Shown one piece after another: positions 36,043-47,205 of a DNA stretch of 64,000 bases. Positions within the stretch are counted from its first letter, which is position 1; the number at the start of each line of letters is the position of its first letter. Origin of the DNA: Pardosa pseudoannulata (taxonomy: Eukaryota > Arthropoda > Arachnida > Araneae > Lycosidae). The notes under the pieces were generated by a model. The model did no database searches. It worked only from the letters and a program-made list of their open reading frames with translations, and had not been told where the DNA came from. Where the stretch lies: the NCBI GenBank assembly GCA_032207245.1, contig CM063504.1, positions 22,775,491 to 22,839,490 of the forward strand, given 5' to 3'. The translations under genes and the position numbers were made by a program.

Positions 36043-37289
36043 TTCTCAATGATCTACATATGAAAGAAGTAATAGTTTTTAGAATAATATAGAAATGTAA
36101 TTTTTTTTCTCTTTTAATCAAAGTGCAATAAAGATTTTGGAAAATTAAAATAGTTCCAATTGTATAAAAGAATGTAGAGGTGATACTGTTATCATCCTTC
36201 TGCCATTCCAATGCATGAGAAGTTACAGTTTATCAATATACTTAGCTTAGCCAACAACCATTAACTCTAGAAAATCCATAACAAAGGGTTTCTAGCTATG
36301 AATCGTACAGATACTTTCCAGCCACAATATTTTTTTCACCTCTTATGTGGGAGTTTCAAATAACTTTCAAGCAAAATTGTGGTTTTCGGCAACAGACGTT
36401 TACAGTTGTAAGTTCGAGTCTATACCACTGGTAAACCGCAATCAATCGTGATGAATTTGAGACAGCTGAGGTATCCATGACCTCCATTTAAAACAATGGA
36501 AAATTCCTTCCTTTTTTATTATCAGAATTGGATTAACAAGAGCATGTTTAATTTTATTTTCTGTATTTTTAGAGAAATGTTTGAAAAACCTCACTTATTT
36601 TTTAGATTCCATTTACTTTTTGGTTTTAAATAACAAAACTATTCTTTCAAATCAATCCGATTCCAAGAAAAGTATTATGTAATACGAGAATTTCAAATAC
36701 CTCTGTATTTTGTTTACAGATACATGAAATCTCAGTTACGGCCGTAATTTTTAGGGGAAAAAACTATTTTCTCCTTGAAAAATAAATGAGTAAGTTGTTA
36801 TGTAAGCTTCGACCTACGGTTTGAATTTTAGCAGTCGCGTATTTTCTTTCTTTAAATATAAAACTCTTGAAAGGAAAATGCATTTAATTTTCTGTCGACT
36901 ATTACTTCCGAATGCTTTGTAGTTTTTTTTTCCTAATTTCTATTGACCCATTGTAAATTTTACTGCAAATACAACTTTGAAAACATAATTAAAAGCTATA
37001 AATTGTTGAGTTTTATATTGCGAGAAAAAATAAAAATTAAGACAAACATACTTTCTAAACAGCTTTGTATTCATAAAAACAATGTCTATTAAAAATTGTA
37101 TAATGTATACATATTTTTAAATAGCATGCGATGTGAATGAAACGTTTTGACAATTCTTTTAGAACAATGCATAAATGCATTTCAAAATCAAATATTTTCC
37201 CCCCAAAAAAACCTATTATCTATAATTTTAAACATAACAAATACCGCAACTCGTCAAATAGTTCTGGGGCTCAAATAAGTTATGAATAT

Positions 37290-37420
37290 AAGGCGATTTC
37301 AGGCAGCAGGGCACATTTCAACTTATGACATCTCTGGCTTTAGTTTCAAAAGGAAGGGTAGTTTATTGTTTGTCTATTGGCTGTTGTAAACATGAAGATG
37401 AATGAGAAGGGCATTATATT
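37290..37420 (+). repeat. GGCGATTTCA repeat family copy
   Basis: Same orientation as 16936-17080 and inverse to 26946-27073, sharing the ordered phrases listed for that copy. Confidence 0.5.
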
Positions 37421-39251
37421 TTGGGCCCTTGTAGATTATTATTACATTTTATTAATGTATAGCTGAAAGATTTGCTTAATACAACAACAAGCATTTTTTT
37501 TATTTGACCATAGGGTTGAAACGATATGCTATTATGCAGGTCATATTCCAAACATTTAGCAAACGGAATCCACCAATTAGAAAGCTCAATTTTGCGATTG
37601 AGAACATTTTTAAGAAAAGTTCTAAAAATCTAGCCATCTGATTGATATATTTCGTTTGCAAAATGACCTGCATTCTTGCCTTCAGTTTTTAAGTGCAAAC
37701 CCATGACTGACAAATCTGTGGGTATTTATACTTGCGGGTACTTTGTGAAATAATGAAAAATTTACAATATTTTAGCTCATTATTTGTATATAGAATAAAA
37801 ACATGAAATTTTTAAGTCTACAAAATTTATGTTTCAAAATTACCTTTGGATCTAAAAATATTTGGGCCCTGGGCATGTGCCCTGCCGATAATATGGCGCT
37901 GACCGTAAAATAAACCCGCGTATATATAATACCCCTTCGCTAAAACACTGTTCGAAAATATAAAGTCACCTGTCCAAAAATACTTCCCGAGTTATAAACT
38001 AAAAACGGTAGCACCTGAGAGAGCAAATTAACTTATACAGCAAAATAAAATTATTCTTGTCTAATCAGTATTATTTAACCTGACAATGCGAAATTTATTC
38101 ATGCCAATTATAAGACAGAAAAAAACAAGTTATTAAATAATCCAATTTATATATTAATTTTGACGTAGGCTTCGATTCATTTTAAGTTATTATTCAAACT
38201 ATTCATCTTTCAAGGGCATCCGCTTCTAGCATAAATTCATAAATTATTAAAGATGAATAGTATCCATTGCTACTTCAGACTACGTCTTTAATAAGATAAC
38301 ATTTTTCCTTCGAGAAAAAAATTTCTGTATTAATTATTATTTACTTAAAAGTTTTAAATGCCATTAAGTAGTCATATGAAATGCCGACCTAATGACTCAG
38401 TTGAGATATATGAAACTTGACATTAACTTGGTGGGCAAATTTCCAGTTGAAAAATCCATATCTTTTTTTTTTCTTTTTTTAAATATTATTCTACGACGTG
38501 ATGTGGGAAAAACGACGGAAACGATGATGCAGTGGGATTAATTACTCATAAGCAGAATATTTCTATGAATAACCACTTAATTTATACGCATATTCAGAAA
38601 AGAAAAGTAATTCAAACGACGACTCGTTTAAAGTTTATACACGTCCTTTCTCTTCAGAAAGAAAAAAATCAATACTTTGAACTTATCCATAAAGTTCTGT
38701 ACTTTAATGGTCTAAAACTGTGATGGTCTTTATACATTTTAAAGTTGGTTTAAGAACATATTGGTTATATACGGTATTTGATTTATAATAGCGTCTAAAA
38801 AGTTTGTAATTCCAATCGCAGAATTTTATAATTCATGATAACTTGTGCAGCAATCTGGACAAATAAAATACATAAATATCCTAATTCAAGACATTTTAAA
38901 ATTATACCCTCTATTGAGTAACGATTCTTCATGTTTAAGCGTTAGAATTAATTTTATTTCTAATAGCATGTAAGTATGCACGTGCATGCAGGAAAGGGAT
39001 TGTAAAAATATCTGTAGAATTATCTTAACGTTTGATATACACACATATATACATGCATACTTACAAATAAATTAGATTATAAGAAAATTAAATTAAGAAC
39101 TAAATCCAACAATAATTCTTGAAATGAAAGAGATAACGTCGCCATTTCTTACATCTGAATGAACAGAACGGGTTGATTTCCAAAGATAATCATTTAGAAG
39201 GAAATAAAATGCCAATTAGTGTCTAAGAATGTCACGGAGGGTGTAAACTTC

Positions 39252-39494
39252 AAACGTTTTCCTGCATTAGAGTCACGATTAATCCTTCACAGGCGATTAT
39301 ACAGAAATAATTGACTCCGATGCGGCCACCCAGATTCATGCCACAAACTGTGCGATGCAGTGAAACGCTTAGGATTTTATCTGTATCAAGATTCAAAACA
39401 ATGACAAAAGAGGTCTCAAGACCATCTTCAATCCGGTATTCAAATTTCAAGACAGAGAGCTCTTTCAGATTCCCAAGTTCATTTCCTCTACCAG
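39252..39494 (-). CDS. Coding-like segment, possible terminal exon, unassigned
   Basis: After a TCTCTCTCTGGTAG acceptor, an open frame (phase 2 entry) runs to a TGA at about 39250. It reads GNELGNLKELSVLKFEYRI, then EDGLETSFVIVLNLDTDKIL and further. The alternation of charged and beta-type residues looks like genuine protein, unlike surrounding AT-rich frames. I could not match it to a family. No partner exon in compatible phase was found; the 61169 and 33070 donors are phase 0 and cannot join. It might be a last exon of an undetected gene or a decayed copy. Confidence 0.3.
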
Positions 39495-41683
39495 AGAGAG
39501 AGAAAAAAAATGTAAATAAGTGATAAACTGAGAATAAAAAAGTATATCTCGAGTAGGAAATGGGGAAATAAAGCAGCACCCAGTTTTCCATTGAAATCAC
39601 TAACAAGGAAAGAAAACGATAGGAGTTTTTTAACGCCAACGAGTAGTTTCGTCGCCGAAACTTTAGCCAAATGCCAATAGCTCTTATCTCAATCAGCACA
39701 CATATTTGATCTATGATAGATGACTATTAAGAAAAAAGAAAAAGAAAATGAATGTGGAAATGCAAATAGTGTATGAAAAAAATAATTTAAGGCCGATTAG
39801 CTGAGTACATCTTTGAATATAAATCAATATATTCTCGATTTTGTGTCGATTTTGATTTTATTTTCCGTTTAAAAACAATGACAGGGTGTCCAAAGGGAAA
39901 CCATTTAGAAATTCCCTAACTTTTCCTTACAATTTGTAATTTCTTTTCTGATAAATTCACACTGTTTAATACACAATTTTTTAAAAATTTTTCTATAAAA
40001 ATAATTTTAAATATAAAGTTATATTTAAACAAAAGAAATAAAATCCTAACGCATTTAAAACTTGTGTTCAGAAACAGAGTGAAAAATTTTGTGAGAAACA
40101 GAGAATTAATCAATTTTACTAAAATAACTGGAAAAAATTATAACAACTCTGTAACTCTATTACAGTTCTTCTTTTTCACATTTGTATTTAAATAATAAAA
40201 CAATATATAAATAAAAATTTTACATTAGAAATTAGAATTAGTACTGTGATAACTAAAGATGCCAGGGTTAATTTTAAAAAAATCTACTTGCACGAAACAT
40301 CAACATTTACACACAAAACAGAAATATAAACAATGGGACGGGTTTGGTTTTGGTTTGACAATGGGACGGAAATTCAACAGTATACGACCATTCTGGTCGT
40401 ATACAGCAAACCTCGAACTCAGTTCTTTCTTGGTATATCCTATAGAGGGCGCTGTAACCTACGTCACAGTCAAAACGTATTAGTTACAGCACATTATTAT
40501 TAAAGATTCAATTTGCCCTGATAGCATTAATTTCCTTGTTAGCTTCTTCGATTATTGACATTTTCTGTTCCAATTAATTTTTAAAGAATTTTTGTTTTTT
40601 TCTTTTAAGCTTCAGTTGTTCCTCATTTTCTGAAGATTCCGTTTTTATTTTTTTATATTCTCATTTAACAACGAAAAAGCATTACAAAATACACAAGATT
40701 TTATTATTTTTTTTTATTTATACTGGCGGAATTCGTTATTTTTCAAACCTTTTTTTGCTGAAAATTTCCAGTTTTTTTTTTTTAACAAATTGCACAAGTT
40801 CCTTGCTAATTCCATAATTGCTAAGTTCCCTGATAAATCCTAGTTTTTTCGATTTTCTTGGTTAGAAATTTTTTTTAACTGAATTATTACTCTATAATTC
40901 TAGTAAATCGTAAAGTTTTGTAAATCACCTTGAAAGAAATTATGTAAGTATGGTTTACTTGTTTATACTATTTATTAAATTTAATTTAAACTGAAAAAGA
41001 AAACTAATTTATTAAATTTAATCTTCTTCAATTTTAAATATATAATAGAGCAAGGATGACAATTATAAAACAAGTGAATTTAATGTAACCCACCAAAAAA
41101 ATTTTCTTGCAAGCCAAAAAAAATTTGAAATATCAATAAAAGTAAATAATAAAAAATACATGGTACTGGCACCCCCCCCTCCCAAAGAAAAAATTGAAAT
41201 ACTAATAAAATTAAATAACAAAAAAAATATGTTACTGGCACTCGAAAAAAAAATTTGCATTTCAATTTATTTTGATTTTGGCACTTTAATAATAAAATCC
41301 AATACAATTTGTCATCTCCCTAAAGAAAAGTAGAATTATTTGATTATCAATTTCTTTTATTTTTTCATTCCAGTATCGTGAAATAAACAGATTTTTAAAA
41401 AGTAATCTCTATCCTGGACATTTTTCTACATAACTGAGCAATACGGTTTATTTATTATTGTTAATACTGTTGATGAAATGAGATAGTAACGAATAGCAAA
41501 ATTATCAAAAATAATATTTATACTTGTGCGATTATCTTAAGTGATTAATATTCAACTACAGAATGCTTCGAATAATCTTAAATGAAAAAAGAAATTGATA
41601 AATAAAACAATTATCGTTAAGGCTTTTAGTCTCTAATTCAATGAACTTGAGATACGCTCATCACGACTTAAATTATATGATAT

Positions 41684-42015
41684 AAATAAATACTGGTTTA
41701 TATTCTTATAAAATGCCACACTATCAGTTATTAAGACAATTAAGATACAGATGAATATACTAGTACATTTTTTGAGAACGAAATTCTGCATTAATATTTA
41801 AAAATGTATCAATCTGTCTAGTACATCAACCATTAATATATTACGTAAATAAATACTAGTTTATATTCATATAATATACCACACCATCGTTAATCAAGAC
41901 AGTTAAGATATAGGTGGATATACTAGTAAAATTTTTAGGGACAAAATTCTGTATTAATATTTAAAATATCAGAATCAGCCAAAAATGTATCAATCTGTCT
42001 AGTTATACATCAACC
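41684..42015. repeat. Tandem pair, ~163 bp period
   Basis: AAATAAATACTRGTTTATAT starts both copies (41684 and 41847). Both continue with GATATACTAGTA, AAATTCTGYATTAATATTTA and TGTATCAATCTGTCTAGT. Confidence 0.7.
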
Positions 42016-42490
42016 ACATTTGGCGAATATTCGCAATATTTAAACGGCACCCAAATGAGTGGCAGGCATGACCCTGCCTTGGCCCAATTGCCCGCCGGTG
42101 CAATGGCAATAGGGACAACCATTCTGTCCAGTCCATACATGGTATACGAACATTTTTTTTTTCTTGATGGCAACCCGTTCTTTTCTCTTGCTTTGATTTT
42201 TATTTCCATGAAGGCCCAACGAAAGATTGTTTGTTTACTTTTGAGCGGTTTCTGAAAACAAGAGAGCTTTTCACCAGCAGAACGGATCATAGCTAGACAA
42301 TAAACGTCTTTGAGGAATACAAAGATGAGAAATATTACTTTTTTTTTCATTTATACGATAGAGGTTTGTTAATTTTAAGAGATAATGAATTACTGTGAAA
42401 TGAACAAAGTACAAGGAATATGAGAATACGAATTCCAAAAGAGTTTTAAAAAATTATCCGGAAGTCAGTTTTAATTTTTTTTTCATACTC

Positions 42491-42888
42491 AAATCCTCGT
42501 TGTAAAACTGAAGATATATTTCAATACTGGTTTGTGAATTATGCTGTGAGGGTTCATAATAATAGAAAAAGAACCTACTTTGCCCCATTTATTAAATGAC
42601 TTCCCGTCTCATAAAATTATCTATTCCAAATCATGAATTAAATTGTGTACCTTAACACTAGGTTTACGGACGTTCCTTATCTACCTATCTAAATCCTCGT
42701 TGTAATACTGAAGATATATTTCAATACTGATTTCTACATAATGCTATGAGGGCTCATAATAATAGAAAAAGAAACCTACTTTGCCCCATTTATTAAATGA
42801 CTTCCCGTCTCATGAAATTATCTATTCCAAATCATGAATTAAATTGTGTACCTTAACACTAGGTTTACGGACGTTCCTTATCTAAATA
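42491..42888. repeat. Tandem duplication of 200 bp including a transposon end
   Basis: AAATCCTCGTTGTAA begins both copies (42491 and 42691). The copies are nearly identical and both end in TTAACACTAGGTTTACGGAC, which is also the terminus of the element at 42857-43485. Confidence 0.8.
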
Positions 42889-43485
42889 CGTTACCTATCT
42901 CTACAAACATGTGTCAATTTGATGCATGAGCGAATACATATAACACTCAGGAAGCAACGTAATTATACGCTATAAGTAAAACATGAAAATATGAGATAAT
43001 TTTGAGGTTCACAATAATATTACTAATTCAAAAAATATTCTAATATTTTATTTTTCAATACCCGAATCAAGTAAACTAAAACTTTCAAAATCTCTTCACA
43101 CTGACTTCAATTGACGTTCTGCGTTTCGTTCTTTCTACTGTTGCTTATTGCTTGTTTCATTTGAGATAACAATCTCGGATAACGGATAGAAGTATTGTCG
43201 GTACATTCCTATTTATTATTGTAATGTTTACATGAGTAGAACTAAATTACTAAAAATTGTGTCTTTACGATCGCGTCAAATTGACGCACATCCGTAGAGA
43301 TAGGAATAACACATAGAAAATTTCAATATTTCAACCCCTTTAAAGAATATAGACAGCAATATATATTTACCTCGTTCATTAGATAAAAGACGGAACAACA
43401 GATAAAATAAAAATGCAAAAGGTTTTCGTAACTTTCCTTAGAAAATTCGATATGTGTCAAAATGACGCATCCCGTAAACCTAGTG
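42857..43485. mobile_element. piggyBac-type MITE, ~629 bp
   Basis: Inverted ends CACTAGGTTTACGG ... CCGTAAACCTAGTG are flanked on both sides by TTAA (42853-42856 and 43486-43489). A subterminal TGACGC motif recurs (ATTGACGCACATCC and AATGACGCATCCCG). No transposase ORF. Confidence 0.75.
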
Positions 43486-43861
43486 TTAATCGAGAACCTT
43501 GTTTTGCCTTAATATATTCTGACACAAACCTGTCTAATGTATTGTCTAATATACAGTTATAATTCATTTAAATTCTCTTAAACTATATTCTGTATTTTAG
43601 CGTAAACGATTAATAAAGTATTGCTTCATGTAGCTTTTTCAAGTTTTGGGACCCAGCCTATCGTGTATTACAGAAAAGAGTAACGTATTCTATTATTACA
43701 GAAAATTAAGATTTTCAAAATAAGGAAGCATTTTCTGAGCATTATACGGGATATATCTTATAAAATCTAACGACGGATATTTTTAGCACAATACATTGCA
43801 AAATAGTTGAAAACTGCAGTATTTCTTGAGCTTAGTTAATTGGGAAAGTTACAATCTAATG

Positions 43862-44012
43862 TTTACTACATGACGGACGCTGAGAGAAGGACCTACTACT
43901 TAAAGTCGATTTCGAACGGCTATGAACATCTATAAAAGAGATGGGCTTCGAACCCACGATCTCTGGTATAGAATATCTGCGCCCTACCCATTCGACCATC
44001 GTCTGGCTGCAG
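43862..44012 (-). mobile_element. tRNA-derived SINE copy
   Basis: GACCTACTACTTAAAG, CGAACGGCTATGAACATC, GGGCTTCGAACCCACGA and CATTCGACCATCG identify the 7226-7403 family. The 5' body is truncated. Confidence 0.65.
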
Positions 44013-44472
44013 TACTTGCGGAGAAACACGTAAAATTAAAGCCCCATTAGTAATATTAACGAAGATTTCTGCCAAAAGCAATAATTATCAGTTCGCCGTT
44101 ACAAATGAACCTACTTAAAGTGATTTCTTAAAAAAAGCCAGTAATTTACATTACATGTAATATAAATATTTCAAGTAATATAAAATATACTCGTTTGCAT
44201 ATATAATATTTTAAAAGATTGGTAATTTACAGTATGCACAAAAACAAATTTTCAAATTCGATTTAAAATGCAATAAAAATGAATTTAAATGATATAAGAA
44301 TTTTTTTTAAACTTTCAAGTGTTCGCGAAAAGGTTAACATGGGGTAATAGCTCAATACAACCATACAAAAAAATTTTAATTTGATGAATTTGCAGCGATA
44401 AATATTGTACAACACCTTATATTTGCGAGTGTTAGCTTTGAACGCTCAGATCTTTTTCTCTTAAGACATTGA

Positions 44473-44650
44473 GTTTGGTTTTGATTTGGAGAGCTACGGT
44501 CTACTTTTTGCAACAAGATGATTGATGAGACCGGGACCTACTGCTTAAAGCCGATTCCGAACGGCTACGAACATCCATGCCACTGTGGGATTCGAACCCA
44601 CGAACTCCAGTTCCGAAGGCCAGCACCCTACCATTCGGCCATCGTTCGGC
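44473..44650 (-). mobile_element. tRNA-derived SINE, full length with 13-base duplication
   Basis: 178 bp, the same length as 7226-7403. CTTAAGACATTGA precedes (44460-44472) and follows (44651-44663) it. The B box GGGTTCGAATCCC is intact, making this a recent copy. Confidence 0.85.
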
Positions 44651-44663
44651 CTTAAGACATTGA

Positions 44664-44765
44664 AATTAACGAGAACGGGATCTATAAACTACAAATGATT
44701 AGTTACAAACATCCATGTTATGAATAGGATTCGAAGTCACGTAACTGTTCGACCATCATATTCAA
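44664..44765 (-). mobile_element. Degraded SINE fragment abutting the previous copy
   Basis: GAGAACGGGATC, GTTACAAACATCCATG, AGGATTCGAAGTCACG and TTCGACCATCAT follow the family order. The younger SINE inserted at or in its end. Confidence 0.5.
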
Positions 44766-47029
44766 ATGGTAAAAACGAAAAAAAGCCAAATTCAAAAGGG
44801 CAGTTGTTCAAGATTTTTTTAAAATTATTAATTCCCAATTTTTTTATAGTAAGTAAATTAATAATAGAGCGTAAATAAGAGGCTTTTAGCTGTGAACAGT
44901 AGTAAAATAACTTTCAGTTTTTGAATGTACCTTTGTCATTGTTCCACAAGTCCGTACCATCAATTGTGAACATGTACTTGTTGAAAAATAGACGATTTAG
45001 TTTAGGATTCCTTTTCTCGTTTTAGAATACATGAAGTTCTCAAGTGATAACGAATAATTTTCAACCGATTAAAGCCTTATGACAAATCAACCTGAACTGA
45101 AATAGAAATCGATATCGATAATTTTTCGCCGTAACAAAGAAATTCGCACATATTCTTCTCTTTACCAGTGAAGAGAATTATAAACTAACACGTACATGTC
45201 GTGTGAAAAGGCTTTTAAAGAATCAAAAATGGTTGACATTTAATGGTGCCGCATCTTTTCATTTTCATTATCACATACATTTTACGTTACAATGTATCAT
45301 CAGACATAGACAAAGGAAAAGCAAATGAATGACGAATTCCAAGAGCTCACGAAGCATGCCGACAGCTCTTTTGTCATTCACTTAAAACATAACTGGTCGA
45401 AAGAAGTCATATCCACATACTGGCAGGTGAAAGATCTCATACATCTTTCATCAGAGGGAGGGAGGGAGAAGGGATATAAAAAAAAAAAAATCCAGCGGAT
45501 GTGCCAAAGGTGTATATGCGTGTGGATCTAGAAGCACATGTGGCAAAGCGGCAGGCTGGAGTCACGTGCAGACACAGCTTTCCTCGTTTGGGGCGACTAG
45601 CAGCAACATCTGCCATCGTCAGTCATGTATCAGTGCAAAATTTTATTTCTTTTCGAGAACTGGGTGCTGTGCACAGAAGCGAAATTATAATACGATTTTC
45701 ACAAGGTACGATCATTCGCCGAAATTTGGTGACAAACAGAAAGTTGTGGGCATATAAATTTCAGTAAATAAATAATTTCCCTTTAAAGAATGGGAGAAGC
45801 GTATATTACACATACGAATATAATTTCTGTAAAAGAGGAATGATTCCAGTGAATAATTTTTTAATAGTTTTATAAAATATCAATATCAATGACTAACAAA
45901 CATACAGTCAAAGTAGCACTCATACACTATTCTTTTATTGTTCAATTTGCGATTTTAAAAGTGAAAAATGAGAAAAATCACGTCTGTAGATCTTCATTCC
46001 AATAAAGGATTAAGCTGAAAATATTTTGTTTTTAAGTTTTATAAACTGAAAAATTAAACAGAAACAGTTAAATGCACGAGTTTTACTTTGACTGTAACTG
46101 CATACAAATGAGTCTTTCAGGCGGGAAAAAATTCTTTTAAAAGAATGAATACATTTACAGTATGAATTTTGAAAGAACTCTTCTCTATAAAATTAGCATG
46201 CGAAAAAATGCATAAAAATAAAGTCTAACATAAAAACAGTCTCTACCAGTAATAGATATTCAATTTTAGAATTTTGAAAGAATAAAAGAGTTGAGTTAGT
46301 TTCTAATGAAACCATTTCATAAGTAACCACGTGAGGAAAAAGAAATAATGATCAATGATACCTGAGCCATTTCATATCTACTAATGAGTAAACATACATT
46401 AAAAACATGCTCATATGGAAATCAGTGCCTAAATTTATCTGTTATTAATATTTATAGTATATAATCCAATAGCAAGTTCAAGTTCTTGTAACATATTTAT
46501 AAAAGTGCATTTATTTAAAAAAAATAAAAATAATTCTCTCAAGGTTTTGAAAAAATATGACCCACATGGTATGGTGAATGAAACCCCAAATTTTTTCTTC
46601 GATTCCTTTCATCGAAAAATGATTATTTAATAATATAATTTTAAATAACTCTAAAACTGTTTCAAAGTGAAAATTATTTTTTTCCGTGGGGGATATGAAA
46701 TTTAAAATTATTAGAAGTTTTAATGCATATAACAGATTTCATATAAATAACAGAAGGCAAGATTAAAGCATTTTTATCAAAAGTTGTTAGATGACCAAGC
46801 CACTATATGTATAATAAATTGTACCCTATGTGTACCCTTAAATAAATAGGAGGGTGAAAAACATATTCAAGAGTTAAAAGGAAAAAAGAGGGAGAATGCA
46901 ATTCAATTAAAATGCAACTAAAAGGAAATAATGTAGTAAAACTTTAGAATCGCCCGATTTACAAAACATAGTTCTACAAAAACATAAATAAAAGGACTAA
47001 ATAAGAAATTAAATAAATAAAATCAATTT

Positions 47030-47035
47030 TTTATT
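47030..47035 (-). terminator. Candidate poly(A) signal for the hendecad gene
   Basis: AATAAA is read on the minus strand about 170 bases past the stop codon. It is the usual hexamer, but in AT-rich DNA it arises often by chance. Confidence 0.35.
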
Positions 47036-47205
47036 ACTGTATTGAAAATATCAAACATGTTAGTATTGAATTACAGACAGCAACAGGAAGCGGATGCAAG
47101 ATTTTAACTATACAATATCATGATGGATAAAAATATTCTTAACATTTAACGCACACAGATATCATGTTCTTACATTCAATACAGGAATTAATAAAATAAA
47201 AATAA

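Larger units (their letters stand above)
33289..47205. other. 13.9 kb stretch with no clear gene
   Basis: AT-rich DNA with SINEs (35125-35245, 43862-44012, 44473-44765), MITE-like elements (35873-36042, 42857-43485), tandem repeats (41684-42015, 42491-42888) and one coding-like segment (39252-39494). From 45.3 to 45.8 kb a patch is less AT-rich but I could not identify a gene in it. Confidence 0.5.

Noticed and set aside
40380..40460. A perfect 11-bp-arm hairpin (GTATACGACCA) and a nearby AGAGGGCGCTGT word that resembles a CTCF core
   Set aside because: One short palindrome and one partial motif are not enough to claim a regulatory site.
42003..42350. A 115-codon minus-strand frame with a GC-richer middle
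   Set aside because: No plausible splice sites or family match, the frame includes poly(Lys) from a T run, and it overlaps the end of a tandem repeat.
44580..44645. A real tRNA gene on the minus strand, suggested by an intact B box
   Set aside because: The sequence repeats many times with the same non-tRNA tail and target duplications; it is the head of a SINE and lacks a closed acceptor stem.
45325..45767. Overlapping plus-strand frames of 63-88 codons in a less AT-rich patch
   Set aside because: None has protein-like composition or flanking splice signals I trust; I see no family.
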